A stretch of 22,211 nucleotides of DNA from DASYHS01 sp035998295 (GTDB taxonomy: Bacteria > Pseudomonadota > Alphaproteobacteria > Azospirillales > Azospirillaceae), in assembly GCF_035998295.1 (NCBI RefSeq), contig NZ_DASYHS010000153.1, positions 1 to 22,211 of the forward strand, in the 5' to 3' direction. Made by a program: the position numbers and the translations under genes. Each line of letters begins with the position of its first letter. The stretch's first letter is position 1. This document shows, in pieces, positions 6,800 to 14,752 of this stretch. Under the pieces are notes generated by a model that was not told the DNA's origin, searched no databases, and worked only from the letters and a program-made list of their open reading frames with translations.

Positions 6800-8593
6800 A
6801 TGCGTCCCGGCCCGGCCTCCTTCACCTCGGCCGCCATCCTGCCGGAGCCCGGCCTCTTGCCGGGCCGCCTGCTGCTGGACGAGGGCGCGGCCCTCGCCCG
6901 CGACTGGCGGGTCGTGCCCGGCCCGTTCCTGCGCGAGCGCGGTGCGTCCAGCGAGGTCGAGGTCAAGCGCGCCTCGGCGGCTGCCGGGCGCATCATGCAC
7001 CACGCCCAGGTCGGCTTCCGCGACCCGGCCAAGAGCCGCAGGGCCTATGGGGAGATCCACGCGCGCTGCGCCGCGCGCGGCGTCACGGTCGACCGCTACG
7101 GCCTGTGCCTGGACTGGTCGATGGGCTATCCCGCCGCCGAGCGCCCGGGCCGCCCGCGCGGGACCGGGATGATCCTGGCCGGGGTCGAGGACTTCGTCGC
7201 CCTGACGGCCGAGGCGCCCGTGGCACCCCATTTCGGCGACTTCGTCCTGGGCTTCCCGGCCGCGGTCGAGAACACCTGCGCGGCGCTGGCCGCCGGGGCG
7301 ACCGCGATCGGCAATCTCGGCCAGTTCTTCACGTTCCGCCTGCCGCACTGGGACGACGACGTCGCGCTGACCGAGGCGACGGTACGCGCGCTCGGCCTGC
7401 TCGCGGCCCAGCCGGTGCCGATCCTGGTCCATTCGAACCTGGACGACGGCTTCGCGGCGCAGTTCACCGACCTCGCCTGCGCGCTGGGTGCGGCCATGAT
7501 CGAGCGGCACGTGGTCGAGGGCCTAATCGGCGGTTCCCTGCTGGTCGGGCACTGCTTCGGCCACCATTTCTCCGATCCGGTCACCCGGCTCGCCTTCCAG
7601 CGGGCGCTGGCGCGCGTCTCGGGTTCGCCGGGCACGATGCTGTACGGCAACACGGTGGCCTACCAGGGCAGCCATCCCCAGAACTTCGCGAGCCTCGGCA
7701 GCTATCTGCTCGTCGACATCCTGGGCCAGTGGCTGACGCCGACCGGCCACGCGATCAACCCGGTGCCGGTCACCGAGAACGAGCGCATCCCCGACATCGA
7801 CGAAATCGTGGACGCGCAGCTCCATGCCGGCCGTCTGGTCGAGCATGCCGCTGACTGGCGCACCCTGATCGACCCGTCGGCCGCCGACCGGGTCACCGAC
7901 ATGCTGGTCGAGGCGGGCACCCGGTTCCGCGACCGGGTGCTGGCCGGCCTCGCCGAGGGCGGCATCGACGTCGACGATCCGTTCCACCTGCTGCTGGCGC
8001 TGCGCCGGATCGGCGGCGCGCGGCTGGAGAGCCGGTTCGGGCCGGGGCGCGAGGACGCAGGCCAGGCGAGGGGCCGCGAGCCGGTCGTCCCGGCCACGAC
8101 CTTCCTGGAGCTGATGCACGCGGCCGAAGCCTGCCTCGCCCGCGTCGAGCCCGGGACGCGCGGCGCCGTCGCCGCCGCCGGGCTGAGGCTGGTCACCGCG
8201 ACGACCGACGTGCATGAGCACGGCAAGACGCTGGTCGACCGGACGCTCGCCGGGCTCGGGGTGACGGTGATCGAGGGCGGCATCTCGACCGATCCCGACG
8301 ACCTGGCCGCCCTCGCGGCCGAGGAGGAGGCGGACGCGATCGCCGTCAGCACCTACAACGGCGTGGCGCTACGCTACCTGCGCGAGCTGAAGGCGGCGCT
8401 GGCTGCGCGCGGCCGCGAGGTCCCGGTGCTGATCGGCGGCCGGCTGAACGAGATCCCGGACGGCTCCAACTCGTCCCTGCCGACCGATGTCGGCGGCGTG
8501 CTGGAGGAGGAAGGCGCGGTCGTCTGCCGCGCCATCGACGACCTGCCGCGCTCGCTGGCGGCGCTGGTCGCGCGCCGGGGAGAGCGGCGATGA
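6800..8593 (+). CDS. Cobalamin-dependent mutase: glutamate-mutase-like barrel fused to C-terminal B12-binding domain
   Basis: 597 residues. The C-terminal domain (about 462-580) has the base-off/His-on cobalamin motif: D470-x-H472-x-x-G475, then VSTYNG (516-521, the place of SxL or SLYG) and IGG (545-547). H472 would be the lower cobalt ligand. The N-terminal 60-400 region looks like a TIM barrel. It holds GATAIGNLGQFF (167-177) and THGAIN-like GHAINPVPVTENERIP (316-331), distantly like the glutamate mutase E chain segment before its conserved PT. In classical glutamate mutase the barrel and B12 parts are separate chains, so this is a fused form. The reaction is unknown; a carbon-skeleton or amino-group 1,2-shift is the family expectation. 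The start ATG at 6800 follows GAGGCGG. It is 10 bases after the racemase-like gene, and its stop overlaps the next start. Confidence 0.82.
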   Translation: MRPGPASFTSAAILPEPGLLPGRLLLDEGAALARDWRVVPGPFLRERGASSEVEVKRASAAAGRIMHHAQVGFRDPAKSRRAYGEIHARCAARGVTVDRYGLCLDWSMGYPAAERPGRPRGTGMILAGVEDFVALTAEAPVAPHFGDFVLGFPAAVENTCAALAAGATAIGNLGQFFTFRLPHWDDDVALTEATVRALGLLAAQPVPILVHSNLDDGFAAQFTDLACALGAAMIERHVVEGLIGGSLLVGHCFGHHFSDPVTRLAFQRALARVSGSPGTMLYGNTVAYQGSHPQNFASLGSYLLVDILGQWLTPTGHAINPVPVTENERIPDIDEIVDAQLHAGRLVEHAADWRTLIDPSAADRVTDMLVEAGTRFRDRVLAGLAEGGIDVDDPFHLLLALRRIGGARLESRFGPGREDAGQARGREPVVPATTFLELMHAAEACLARVEPGTRGAVAAAGLRLVTATTDVHEHGKTLVDRTLAGLGVTVIEGGISTDPDDLAALAAEEEADAIAVSTYNGVALRYLRELKAALAARGREVPVLIGGRLNEIPDGSNSSLPTDVGGVLEEEGAVVCRAIDDLPRSLAALVARRGERR

Positions 8594-9378
8594 GGATCGG
8601 CATCCTCGGCGTCGGCCATCTCGGCGCCTATCTCCTGCGCGGCCTGATCGACGCGGGCACCGCGCCCGGCGACCTGCTGCTGTCGCCGCGCGGCGCCGAA
8701 GCGGCCCGGCGCCTCTCGGACAGCCACGGCATCGCCGTCGCCGCGTCCAACGCCGCCCTGGTCGAGGCGGCCGACCTCGTGGTCCTGGCCGTCCGCCCGG
8801 CCGATGCGGTCGCGGCGGTGGACGGCCTTCCCTGGACGTCGCGGCACCTGCTGGTCTCCGCCTGTGCCGGCGTCCGGCTGGACGCGCTGCGGCCGCCGGC
8901 GGCGCCGGCGGAGGTGGTGCGCGCGATGCCGATCAGCGCCGTCTCGATCGGCCGCAGCCCGACGACGGTCTACCCCGACCATCCCGCCGCCCGCGAGGTC
9001 TTCTCCCGGGTCGGCGAGGTCCTGGTCCTGCCGGACGAGGAGGCCTTCTCGGTGGCCAGCGTCAGCGCCGCGCTCTACGGCTGGGTCCACGAGCTGATCG
9101 GGCGCAGCGTCGCCTGGTCGGCCGCGCAGGGACTGCCGGAGCCGCTGGCGCGCCGTCTCCAGGCCCAGACCTTCGCGGCGGCGGCCGGCATGGTGCTGGA
9201 CGCGCCGGATCTCCCCGTGGACGAGTTGGTGCGCCGTCTCGCGACGCCGGGCGGGATCACGGAGGCCGGCCTGGACAGCCTGCGGCGCGACGGCGTCGGC
9301 GAAGCCTGGACGGACGCCCAGGACGCCGCCTTCGCGAGGCTGCGCGCGCTGGGCGGTCCGCCCGACACGCCGCGGTGA
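8590..9378 (+). CDS. Pyrroline-5-carboxylate reductase-like (ProC family) oxidoreductase
   Basis: 262 residues, near ProC size (about 270). The NAD(P)-binding motif GVGHLG is at residues 7-12 in the N-terminal Rossmann fold, and the C-terminal helical dimerisation part carries TPGGITEAGL (219-228), the ProC signature region. Deviations from housekeeping ProC are visible: RAMPIS (111-116) lacks the usual Asn after RAMP, and TPGGIT has Ile where most have Thr. This suggests another imine or cyclic substrate rather than proline synthesis. The start codon overlaps the mutase stop as ATGA, which implies translational coupling and a shared pathway. It probably reduces or oxidises a C=N or C=O bond in the product of the mutase (inference). 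Confidence 0.82.
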   Translation: MRIGILGVGHLGAYLLRGLIDAGTAPGDLLLSPRGAEAARRLSDSHGIAVAASNAALVEAADLVVLAVRPADAVAAVDGLPWTSRHLLVSACAGVRLDALRPPAAPAEVVRAMPISAVSIGRSPTTVYPDHPAAREVFSRVGEVLVLPDEEAFSVASVSAALYGWVHELIGRSVAWSAAQGLPEPLARRLQAQTFAAAAGMVLDAPDLPVDELVRRLATPGGITEAGLDSLRRDGVGEAWTDAQDAAFARLRALGGPPDTPR

Positions 9379-9383
9379 GCGCA

Positions 9384-10133
9384 TCAGTCGCGCCGCTCGG
9401 CGTAGACCGCGCCGCCCGGCGCCTGATCGGTCGGCACCACCTCGACATAGCTGAGGTCGACATGCGGCGGGGCGGTGACGGCGGTCATCACCGCCTCGGC
9501 CACATCCTCGGGCTTCAGGGCGGCGTGGCGGCCGAACAGCCGCTCGCGGACCTGGTCCCGGTCCCCGCCCATGGCGGCGACGTAGATGTCCGTCTCGATC
9601 CGGCCGGGGGCGACCTCGGTGACGCGCACGCCCGTGCCGGCGAGGTCGTAGCGCAGGACCCGTCCGGCCATGGACAGGCCGGCCTTGGCCGCCGCGTAGG
9701 GCGCCGTCCCGGGAAAGACGCTGGAGGCGACCAGCGAGCCCACGTTCACGACGTGGCCGCCGCCGCGCGCCACCATGCCCGGCAGCAGCAGGCGCGCGAG
9801 CTGGAGCGGGACGCGCAGGTTCAGGTCGATCATGCGGTCGACCTCCTCGGCGCCGATGCGGTCCAGCCGGCCGAGCCCGGCGATCAGCCCGGCATTGTTG
9901 ACCAGCACCTCGACGTCGAGCTCGCCCAGCCGCGCCAGCGCCGAGGCGTCGGTGAGGTCGACGGCGTGGACGGTGCAGCCGGTCTCCCCGCGCAGCCGGG
10001 CCAGCGCCTCGGCGTCGCGGGCGACGGCGTGGACGGTCAGGCCGAGCGCGGCGAGGCGGCGGACGAGCGCCGCGCCGACGCCGCGCGAGGCGCCGGTCAC
10101 GAGGGCCGATCCGGTCCAGGCTCCCACAGGCAT
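9384..10133 (-). CDS. Short-chain dehydrogenase/reductase (SDR)
   Basis: 249 residues, a classical SDR. The cofactor loop TGASRGVG is at 13-20, NNAG at 79-82, and the catalytic set S133, Y146 and K150 (YAAAK) is complete. D59 after the fourth strand is present. Such enzymes interconvert an alcohol and a ketone with NAD(P). The ATG at 10133 follows GGAG by eight bases. It converges on the ProC-like gene with only five bases between stops, and is divergent from the DUF3237 gene with 35 bases between starts. It is closest to the serine/3-hydroxy acid dehydrogenase type of SDR by general look, but the substrate is not readable from the sequence. Confidence 0.93.
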   Translation of the reverse strand: MPVGAWTGSALVTGASRGVGAALVRRLAALGLTVHAVARDAEALARLRGETGCTVHAVDLTDASALARLGELDVEVLVNNAGLIAGLGRLDRIGAEEVDRMIDLNLRVPLQLARLLLPGMVARGGGHVVNVGSLVASSVFPGTAPYAAAKAGLSMAGRVLRYDLAGTGVRVTEVAPGRIETDIYVAAMGGDRDQVRERLFGRHAALKPEDVAEAVMTAVTAPPHVDLSYVEVVPTDQAPGGAVYAERRD

Positions 10134-10168
10134 ATGCGTTCTCCGGTAAGTCGGGAAAGGAAGAGGTC

Positions 10169-10627
10169 GTGGAAGAACTGAGAAGCGAGTTCCTGTTCGA
10201 GATGCGGGTCGAGGTGCATCCCTATGTCCCGACCGGCGCCACCGCCGCGGGCGAGCGGCGGATCGTCAACATCCGGGGCGGCCGGTTCGAGGGCCCCCGC
10301 CTGCGCGGCGAGGTGATGGCGAGCGGCGCCGACTGGATCCGGGCGGAGCCGGGCGGGCGGTTGCGCCTGGACGTCCGGGCGGCGCTGCGGACGGACGACG
10401 GGGCGGTGATCTATCTCCAGTACCAGGGCGTCCGCCACGGGCCGGCCGAGGTGATCCGCCGTCTCGACGCCGGGGAGGCCGTGGATCCGTCCGAATACTA
10501 TTTCCGCACCTTGCTGACCTTCGAGACCGGCGATCCCCGCTACGACTGGCTGAACGGGACCGTCGCCGTCGGCGTCGGCCGGCGCCTGCCCGAAGGCCCG
10601 GTATACCGGGTCCACGCGGTCCTGTAG
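10169..10627 (+). CDS. DUF3237 domain protein
   Basis: 152 residues, essentially all one DUF3237 (UPF0311) domain, a small beta-barrel family of unknown function. Visible family features are LFEMRVEV near the start, GGRFEGPRLRGEV, the GADWIR segment, DDGAVIYLQYQGVRHGP, and the ending FETGDPRYDWLNGTVAVGVG. The start is GTG at 10169, preceded by AAAGGAAGAGG; the only nearby ATG would remove the first beta strand. It stands alone on the plus strand, divergent from an SDR and convergent with the TRAP genes. Members are often found beside catabolic genes for aromatic or cyclic acids, which fits this neighbourhood, but no reaction can be assigned. Confidence 0.88.
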   Translation: MEELRSEFLFEMRVEVHPYVPTGATAAGERRIVNIRGGRFEGPRLRGEVMASGADWIRAEPGGRLRLDVRAALRTDDGAVIYLQYQGVRHGPAEVIRRLDAGEAVDPSEYYFRTLLTFETGDPRYDWLNGTVAVGVGRRLPEGPVYRVHAVL

Positions 10628-10632
10628 GGAGC

Positions 10633-10654
10633 CCCCTCTCCCGAGGGAGAGGGG
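10633..10654. terminator. Bidirectional hairpin between convergent genes
   Basis: Arms CCCCTCTCCC (10633-10642) and GGGAGAGGGG (10645-10654) form a very strong stem, realistically nine pairs with a CGAG loop. It sits in the 35-base gap between the DUF3237 stop and the TRAP DctM stop. There is no clear T tract, so termination would rest on the stem. A sister hairpin with the same CCTCTCCC core lies at 22065-22087. Confidence 0.6.
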
Positions 10655-10662
10655 ACATCCGC

Positions 10663-11982
10663 TCACCGCATCAGGCTCGGCAGCCAGGTCGCGGTCCAGG
10701 GTGCCACGGCGATCAGCGCCAAGGTCAGGAGCTGGCACACCACGAAGGGGGCCACGCCGCGGTACATCTCCCCGAAGGTCATCTCGGGCGGGGCGATGCT
10801 GCGCAGGTAGAAGATGGACGGGGCCATGGGCGGCGTCAGGTAGGAGGTCTGGATCATCACCACGGCCATCGCGCCGAGCCAGATCGGGTCGATGCCGTGC
10901 ACCTTGATGATCGGCACGAACAGCGGCACCGCGATCAGCACCACCGAAACCCAGTCCAGCACGAAGCCGAGCAGGAACAGCACGGCCAGGAACATCAGCA
11001 TCACGCCGGTCGGGCCCAGGTCCCAGGCGGAGATCAGGTCGTCGACCATCCGGCTGCCGCCATGGACCAGGAACACGCCCGCGAACATGGTCCCGCCGAT
11101 CACGATGAACACGACCATGGTGTTGATCGTGATCGTCTTCATCAGCGCGTCGAACAGCATCTTCGGCGAGAAGTCCCGGTACCAGATCGTCAGCAGGACC
11201 ACGCCGATGCTGCCCACCGCCGCGGCTTCCGTCGGCGAGGCGATGCCGGCCAGGATCGAGCCGATCACGGCGACGATCAGGATCAGGGGCGGGATGACGC
11301 CCTCGGCGAACACCCGCAGCCGGGCGGAAAGGGGCAGGCTCACGTCGTCGGCCGGCAGGCGCGGCGCGTCGGCCGGGAAAAGCATCGCGTGGCCGACGAT
11401 GTAGACCACGAACAGCACCACCATCATCGAGCCCGGGATCAGCACCGCCGCGAACAGCTCGCCGATCGAGATCTGGGCCATGGCGGCGTAGATCACGACG
11501 ACGATGGACGGCGGGATCATGGTCCCGAGCGAACCGCCTGCGCAGATCGTGCCGGCGATCAGCGAGCGGCTGTAGCCGTAGCGCATCATCGCGGGGATCG
11601 CGATCAGGCCGACCAGCACCTCCACCGCGCCGACGATGCCGGTGCCGGCCGCGAACAGCGCGCACATCGCGATCGTCGCGAGCGCCAGCCCGCCGGGCAG
11701 GTTGCCCACCAGCATGCGCATCGAGTGGAACAGGCGCTCGGCCAGGCGCGAGCGCTCCAGCACCGCGCCCATGAAGATGAACATCGGCACGGCCGCCAGC
11801 ACGTAGCGGCTGGCCACGTCGAAGAGCTGGTTCCAGAGCTGCAGGCCGGTGACTTGCCCGAAGATCGACAGGCCGAACAGGAAGCTCGTGCCGATCAGTG
11901 CGAAGGCGACGGGAACGCCGAGGAAGATGAACGCGAACAGCGTCGCGAACATCAGGAGAGGTATGGGTATGTCGAAGAGCAT
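10663..11982 (-). CDS. TRAP transporter large permease (DctM subunit)
   Basis: 439 residues, the normal size of DctM, the main membrane channel subunit of tripartite ATP-independent periplasmic transporters, which import organic acids with sodium ions. It is hydrophobic throughout with about a dozen membrane segments. Conserved pieces include the AAGTGIVGAV region (111-120), GTMIPPSI (153-160), ASPTEAAAVG, and TPPMAPSIFYLRSIAP near the end. The ATG at 11982 lies 22 bases after the DctQ stop, in operon order DctP-DctQ-DctM. It is the last gene of the minus-strand block and is followed by a hairpin at 10633-10654. Confidence 0.96.
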   Translation of the reverse strand: MLFDIPIPLLMFATLFAFIFLGVPVAFALIGTSFLFGLSIFGQVTGLQLWNQLFDVASRYVLAAVPMFIFMGAVLERSRLAERLFHSMRMLVGNLPGGLALATIAMCALFAAGTGIVGAVEVLVGLIAIPAMMRYGYSRSLIAGTICAGGSLGTMIPPSIVVVIYAAMAQISIGELFAAVLIPGSMMVVLFVVYIVGHAMLFPADAPRLPADDVSLPLSARLRVFAEGVIPPLILIVAVIGSILAGIASPTEAAAVGSIGVVLLTIWYRDFSPKMLFDALMKTITINTMVVFIVIGGTMFAGVFLVHGGSRMVDDLISAWDLGPTGVMLMFLAVLFLLGFVLDWVSVVLIAVPLFVPIIKVHGIDPIWLGAMAVVMIQTSYLTPPMAPSIFYLRSIAPPEMTFGEMYRGVAPFVVCQLLTLALIAVAPWTATWLPSLMR

Positions 11983-12004
11983 CTCGGTCGCGGGTCCGTC
12001 GCTG

Positions 12005-12532
12005 TCAGTGCGCGCCGTTCGGGCGCGGCGTGTCGGCGGGGGAGATCGCCTGGGCCAGGAGGCGGACCATCTGGGCCACGACCTGGAGGGAGAGGACCAC
12101 CAGCCCGACCGTGAGGGCGGTGTAGAAGGGCCAGATCACCGGGGCCCAGGGGCTGACCGCCTCGACCTCGCCGCGCAGGAAGGCGGCCCAGGCCTTGCGC
12201 CAGGACGCGGCGGTGATGAAGTAGAGCGCCGGCAGGATCACCAGGCCGAAGAACGCGGCCTGGACCAGGGCCTGCACGCGCGGCGGAAAGCGGCTGCTGA
12301 CGAAGTCGATGCGCACGTGGCCCTCGGTGCGCAGCGTGTGTCCCCCGGCAAGGAGCACGCTGGCGCCGCTGACCATGTAGGCCACGTCGAACACCCAGAT
12401 GGTCGGGGTGCCGGCCACGTAGCGCATGAACACCTCGAACAGGGTGACCGCGATCAGCACCAGGGCGAGCGCGCTGGCGATCCAGGCGCAGGCGGTCGAC
12501 AGGCCGTCGACGAGACGGAGAAGCGGTCGCAT
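12005..12532 (-). CDS. TRAP transporter small permease (DctQ subunit)
   Basis: 175 residues with four predicted membrane helices, as in other DctQ proteins. The typical FEVFMRY (32-38) closes the first helix, and GHVRIDF (71-77), the best conserved DctQ segment, begins the second loop. DctQ holds the DctM channel and the periplasmic binding protein together. The ATG at 12532 has only a poor ribosome binding site. With the strong hairpin just upstream (12569-12600), this would lower membrane subunit output relative to the binding protein. The following DctM gene begins 22 bases after its stop. Confidence 0.93.
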   Translation of the reverse strand: MRPLLRLVDGLSTACAWIASALALVLIAVTLFEVFMRYVAGTPTIWVFDVAYMVSGASVLLAGGHTLRTEGHVRIDFVSSRFPPRVQALVQAAFFGLVILPALYFITAASWRKAWAAFLRGEVEAVSPWAPVIWPFYTALTVGLVVLSLQVVAQMVRLLAQAISPADTPRPNGAH

Positions 12533-12568
12533 CGATACATCCCGTGGGGCAGGGGCCTGTGGAGGAAG

Positions 12569-12600
12569 GGGCGGCCGGTCCGCGAACGGCCCGGCCGCCC
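12569..12600 (-). promoter_or_regulatory. Strong stem-loop between DctP and DctQ genes
   Basis: GGGCGGCCGG (12569-12578) pairs perfectly with CCGGCCGCCC (12591-12600) around a 12-base loop. It lies eight bases after the DctP stop in a 76-base gap. Solute-binding protein genes often end in such intra-operon hairpins, which stabilise the upstream message and partly terminate, giving excess binding protein over membrane subunits. Confidence 0.6.
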
Positions 12601-12608
12601 GGACCGGT

Positions 12609-13664
12609 TCAGCTCTTCGGACGGAACGCCGAAGCCTTGGACCACTGGTCGGCGAAGTCGTAGTAGGAGTCGGTGACCCGCTGCATCCAGTCGTTGCCCT
12701 TGCCGCCTTCCTCCTGGGCCCGCTTCGTCGCCCAGTCGCGCGACGCCACGGTGACCTGGTCGATCAGCTCGTCGGACAGGCGGACGATCTCGGGCTTGCC
12801 CGCGGCCTCGATCTTCCCGATGGCCTCCAGGTCGGCCTTGGTCCAGGCCAGGTAGCTCTGGAGCGTCGTGATCTGCGCCGCCGCCTCCAGGGCCGCCTTG
12901 ATGTCGTCGGGCAGCGCGTCCCAGGTCTCCGGCTTCATCACGACCTCGAACGCGAAGGCGTTGACGTGGACGCCCGGGACGACGGTGTAGGGTGCCGCCT
13001 GCTCGAAGCCGAAGGTCATGTTGTCGCCGACGGTGCTGAACTCCGCGGCGTCGATGGCCTTGCGCTCGAGCATCGTGTAGATCTCGGAGCCGGGCACCGT
13101 CGTCGGCACCGCGCCGAAGACGTCCTGGAGGATGTTGCCCCAGGCGCCGCCGGCCCGGAACTTGAGGTTCTTCAGGTCGTCGGCCGTGCGGATCGGGACG
13201 TGGGAATGGGCGAAGACCTCGGTCGGCCCGATGCCCGTCAGCAGCGAGTGCAGGTTCATCTTCTCGCGCCGCTGCTCCTGCAGCAGTTCGAGCCCGCCGC
13301 CCTGATAGTACCAGCCCATCAGCGCCGGACCGTCCATCCCGCCGGGGTGCGCGCCGAACAGGCTGTTCTCGACCGCCTGGTTGACGATGTAGATCGGCGT
13401 GGTGTGTCCCAGTTCGACGATGCCGTCCTGGACCGCCTCGTGCACCTTCAGCGCCGGAGCCAGCACGCCGCCGCCATAGGGCTGGATCTTGACCCGGCCC
13501 TGGGTCAGTTTTTCCACGTTCTCGACGAACGGGATCGTGAACATCTGGTAGTAGAACGACGTCTCAGGGACGATCGTCGCCATGTTGAAGTTGTATTCCT
13601 GGGCCGTCGCCGGGGTCGCGAAGACCGCCGCAGCAACCCCTGCCATCACCATCAAACGCTTCAT
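12609..13664 (-). CDS. TRAP transporter periplasmic substrate-binding protein (DctP subunit)
   Basis: 351 residues. A Sec signal peptide occupies residues 1-21 (MKRLM..., cleavage after ATA), so the mature protein is periplasmic. The DctP fold is supported by VHEAVQDGIVELGHT, by LKFRAGG with R170 (the family's carboxylate-binding arginine), and by PGSEIYTMLERKAIDAAEF (191-209). Keeping R170 means the ligand is a carboxylic acid. The ATG at 13664 follows GGAGGGAGG. It lies 79 bases after a 3-hydroxyacid dehydrogenase gene, suggesting the imported acid or its product carries a 3-hydroxyl group (inference). The ligand itself cannot be read from the sequence. Confidence 0.95.
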   Translation of the reverse strand: MKRLMVMAGVAAAVFATPATAQEYNFNMATIVPETSFYYQMFTIPFVENVEKLTQGRVKIQPYGGGVLAPALKVHEAVQDGIVELGHTTPIYIVNQAVENSLFGAHPGGMDGPALMGWYYQGGGLELLQEQRREKMNLHSLLTGIGPTEVFAHSHVPIRTADDLKNLKFRAGGAWGNILQDVFGAVPTTVPGSEIYTMLERKAIDAAEFSTVGDNMTFGFEQAAPYTVVPGVHVNAFAFEVVMKPETWDALPDDIKAALEAAAQITTLQSYLAWTKADLEAIGKIEAAGKPEIVRLSDELIDQVTVASRDWATKRAQEEGGKGNDWMQRVTDSYYDFADQWSKASAFRPKS

Positions 13665-13743
13665 ATTCGCCTCCCTCCGCGCTCGGAGTTGTCGGTCCCG
13701 GGGGCTCGCGGAGGTACCCCGCGGGACGTTGGATCGCGCCGCC

Positions 13744-14682
13744 TCAGAGCGACGCGTGCCTGTGCAGAACCTTCAGCATCTCCGGCAGGCCGCGGTCGCG
13801 CTCCTCGCGGAGTTGCGCCGTGGTCCGGCCGCGCGCGGACCTCTCGGTCTCGATGACGACGCGCTCGGCCGTGGCGCGGTCCAGGCGCGCCGTGCCGAGG
13901 TCGTCCCAAAGCCTTTGGTAGGTGTCGCCGAAGCGGTCCAGGAACGCTTCCATGCCGGCGTCGCCGGCGCCGAGATGGTTGGACAGGAAGGAGCCCTGGA
14001 GCGCCCATTTCGGGGCCGGCCCGTACATGAAGGCCCGGTCCACGTCCTCGGCCGTGGCGACGCCGTCGGCGACGAGATGGATCGCCTCGCGCCACATCGC
14101 GGCCATCAGGCGGAGCGCCAGGTGCCCGGGCACCTCGCGCGCCAGCACGACCGGCCGCTTGCCGAGCCGCTCGTAGAAGCCGCGGGCGAGTTCCACGGCG
14201 CCGGGCCCGGTCGCCTCGCCGCCGGCCACCTCGACCAGCGGCATCAGGTGCGACGGGTTGAACGGATGGCCGAGCACGACCCGTCCCGGCCGCGCGCAGG
14301 CGCTCTGCATGTCGCTGACCCGCAGCGCCGAGGAGGAGGAGGCGATCACCGCGTGCGCCGCCGCCGCCCGGTCGATCGCGGCCAGCGTCTCCTGCTTCAG
14401 GTCGAGGCGCTCCGGCCCGTTCTCCTGCACGAAGTCGGCGCCGGCGACGGCATCCTCCAGCGAGGCGTGGACCGACAGGGTCCCGCCCGGGGCGCCGGGA
14501 ATGCCGGCAGCGTCGAGGTCGCGGTCCAGGGCTGCGAGGCGGCCGGCCAGTGCGGCCGCCGTGCCGGGCGCGGGGTCCCAGGCGCGGACGGCGAGGCCGG
14601 CGTGGCGGAAGAGCGCGGCCCAGCCGGTCCCGATCAACCCCGTTCCGATCACTGCCACGGTTCGGATCGTCGCCTGCGTCAC
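13744..14682 (-). CDS. 3-hydroxyacyl-CoA dehydrogenase family NAD-dependent dehydrogenase (carnitine/gulonate dehydrogenase-like)
   Basis: 312 residues, a stand-alone NAD-binding plus C-terminal helical 3HCDH protein, the size of carnitine 3-dehydrogenase and L-gulonate 3-dehydrogenase. GTGLIG (13-18) followed by TGW is the NAD loop, SSSS is at 115-118, and the catalytic pair is H139 (GHPFNP) with E151 (LVEVAGG). It would oxidise a free or CoA-bound 3-hydroxy acid to the 3-keto form. I chose GTG at 14682 because GGGGAGGG stands at the right distance; a TTG at 14706 is the only farther start. A promoter and a long palindrome lie just upstream (14722-14773). It heads the segment that ends in the TRAP genes. 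Confidence 0.9.
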   Translation of the reverse strand: MTQATIRTVAVIGTGLIGTGWAALFRHAGLAVRAWDPAPGTAAALAGRLAALDRDLDAAGIPGAPGGTLSVHASLEDAVAGADFVQENGPERLDLKQETLAAIDRAAAAHAVIASSSSALRVSDMQSACARPGRVVLGHPFNPSHLMPLVEVAGGEATGPGAVELARGFYERLGKRPVVLAREVPGHLALRLMAAMWREAIHLVADGVATAEDVDRAFMYGPAPKWALQGSFLSNHLGAGDAGMEAFLDRFGDTYQRLWDDLGTARLDRATAERVVIETERSARGRTTAQLREERDRGLPEMLKVLHRHASL

Positions 14683-14721
14683 GCGTCCCTCCCCGGTTCG
14701 CGACAAATCGTCTCTATCACC

Positions 14722-14752
14722 ATGTTAGTCGGCCCCCGAGACGGGCTGTCAA
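14722..14752 (-). promoter_or_regulatory. Promoter of the hydroxyacid dehydrogenase/TRAP segment
   Basis: On the minus strand a perfect TTGACA (14752-14747) is followed by TAACAT (14727-14722; four of six -10 positions) after 19 bases. The spacer is a little long. The first base of the -35 element is also the edge base of the palindrome at 14752-14773, so the site is well placed for regulation. Confidence 0.42.

Noticed and set aside
7523..8221. Minus-strand frame of 232 codons inside the mutase gene
   Set aside because: No motif, no ribosome site, and it overlaps a well-supported B12-domain protein.
10897..12114. 405-codon plus-strand frame rich in His, Asp and Arg
   Set aside because: It is antisense to the DctM and DctQ genes; the composition is what hydrophobic membrane proteins give on the opposite strand.
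12454..12645. Small 63-codon minus-strand gene between DctP and DctQ
   Set aside because: It overlaps both neighbours' coding ends and the hairpin, and has no ribosome site.
14683..14706. Earlier TTG start for the 3-hydroxyacid dehydrogenase
   Set aside because: The GTG at 14682 has a strong ribosome site and leaves the NAD loop at the usual distance from the N-terminus.
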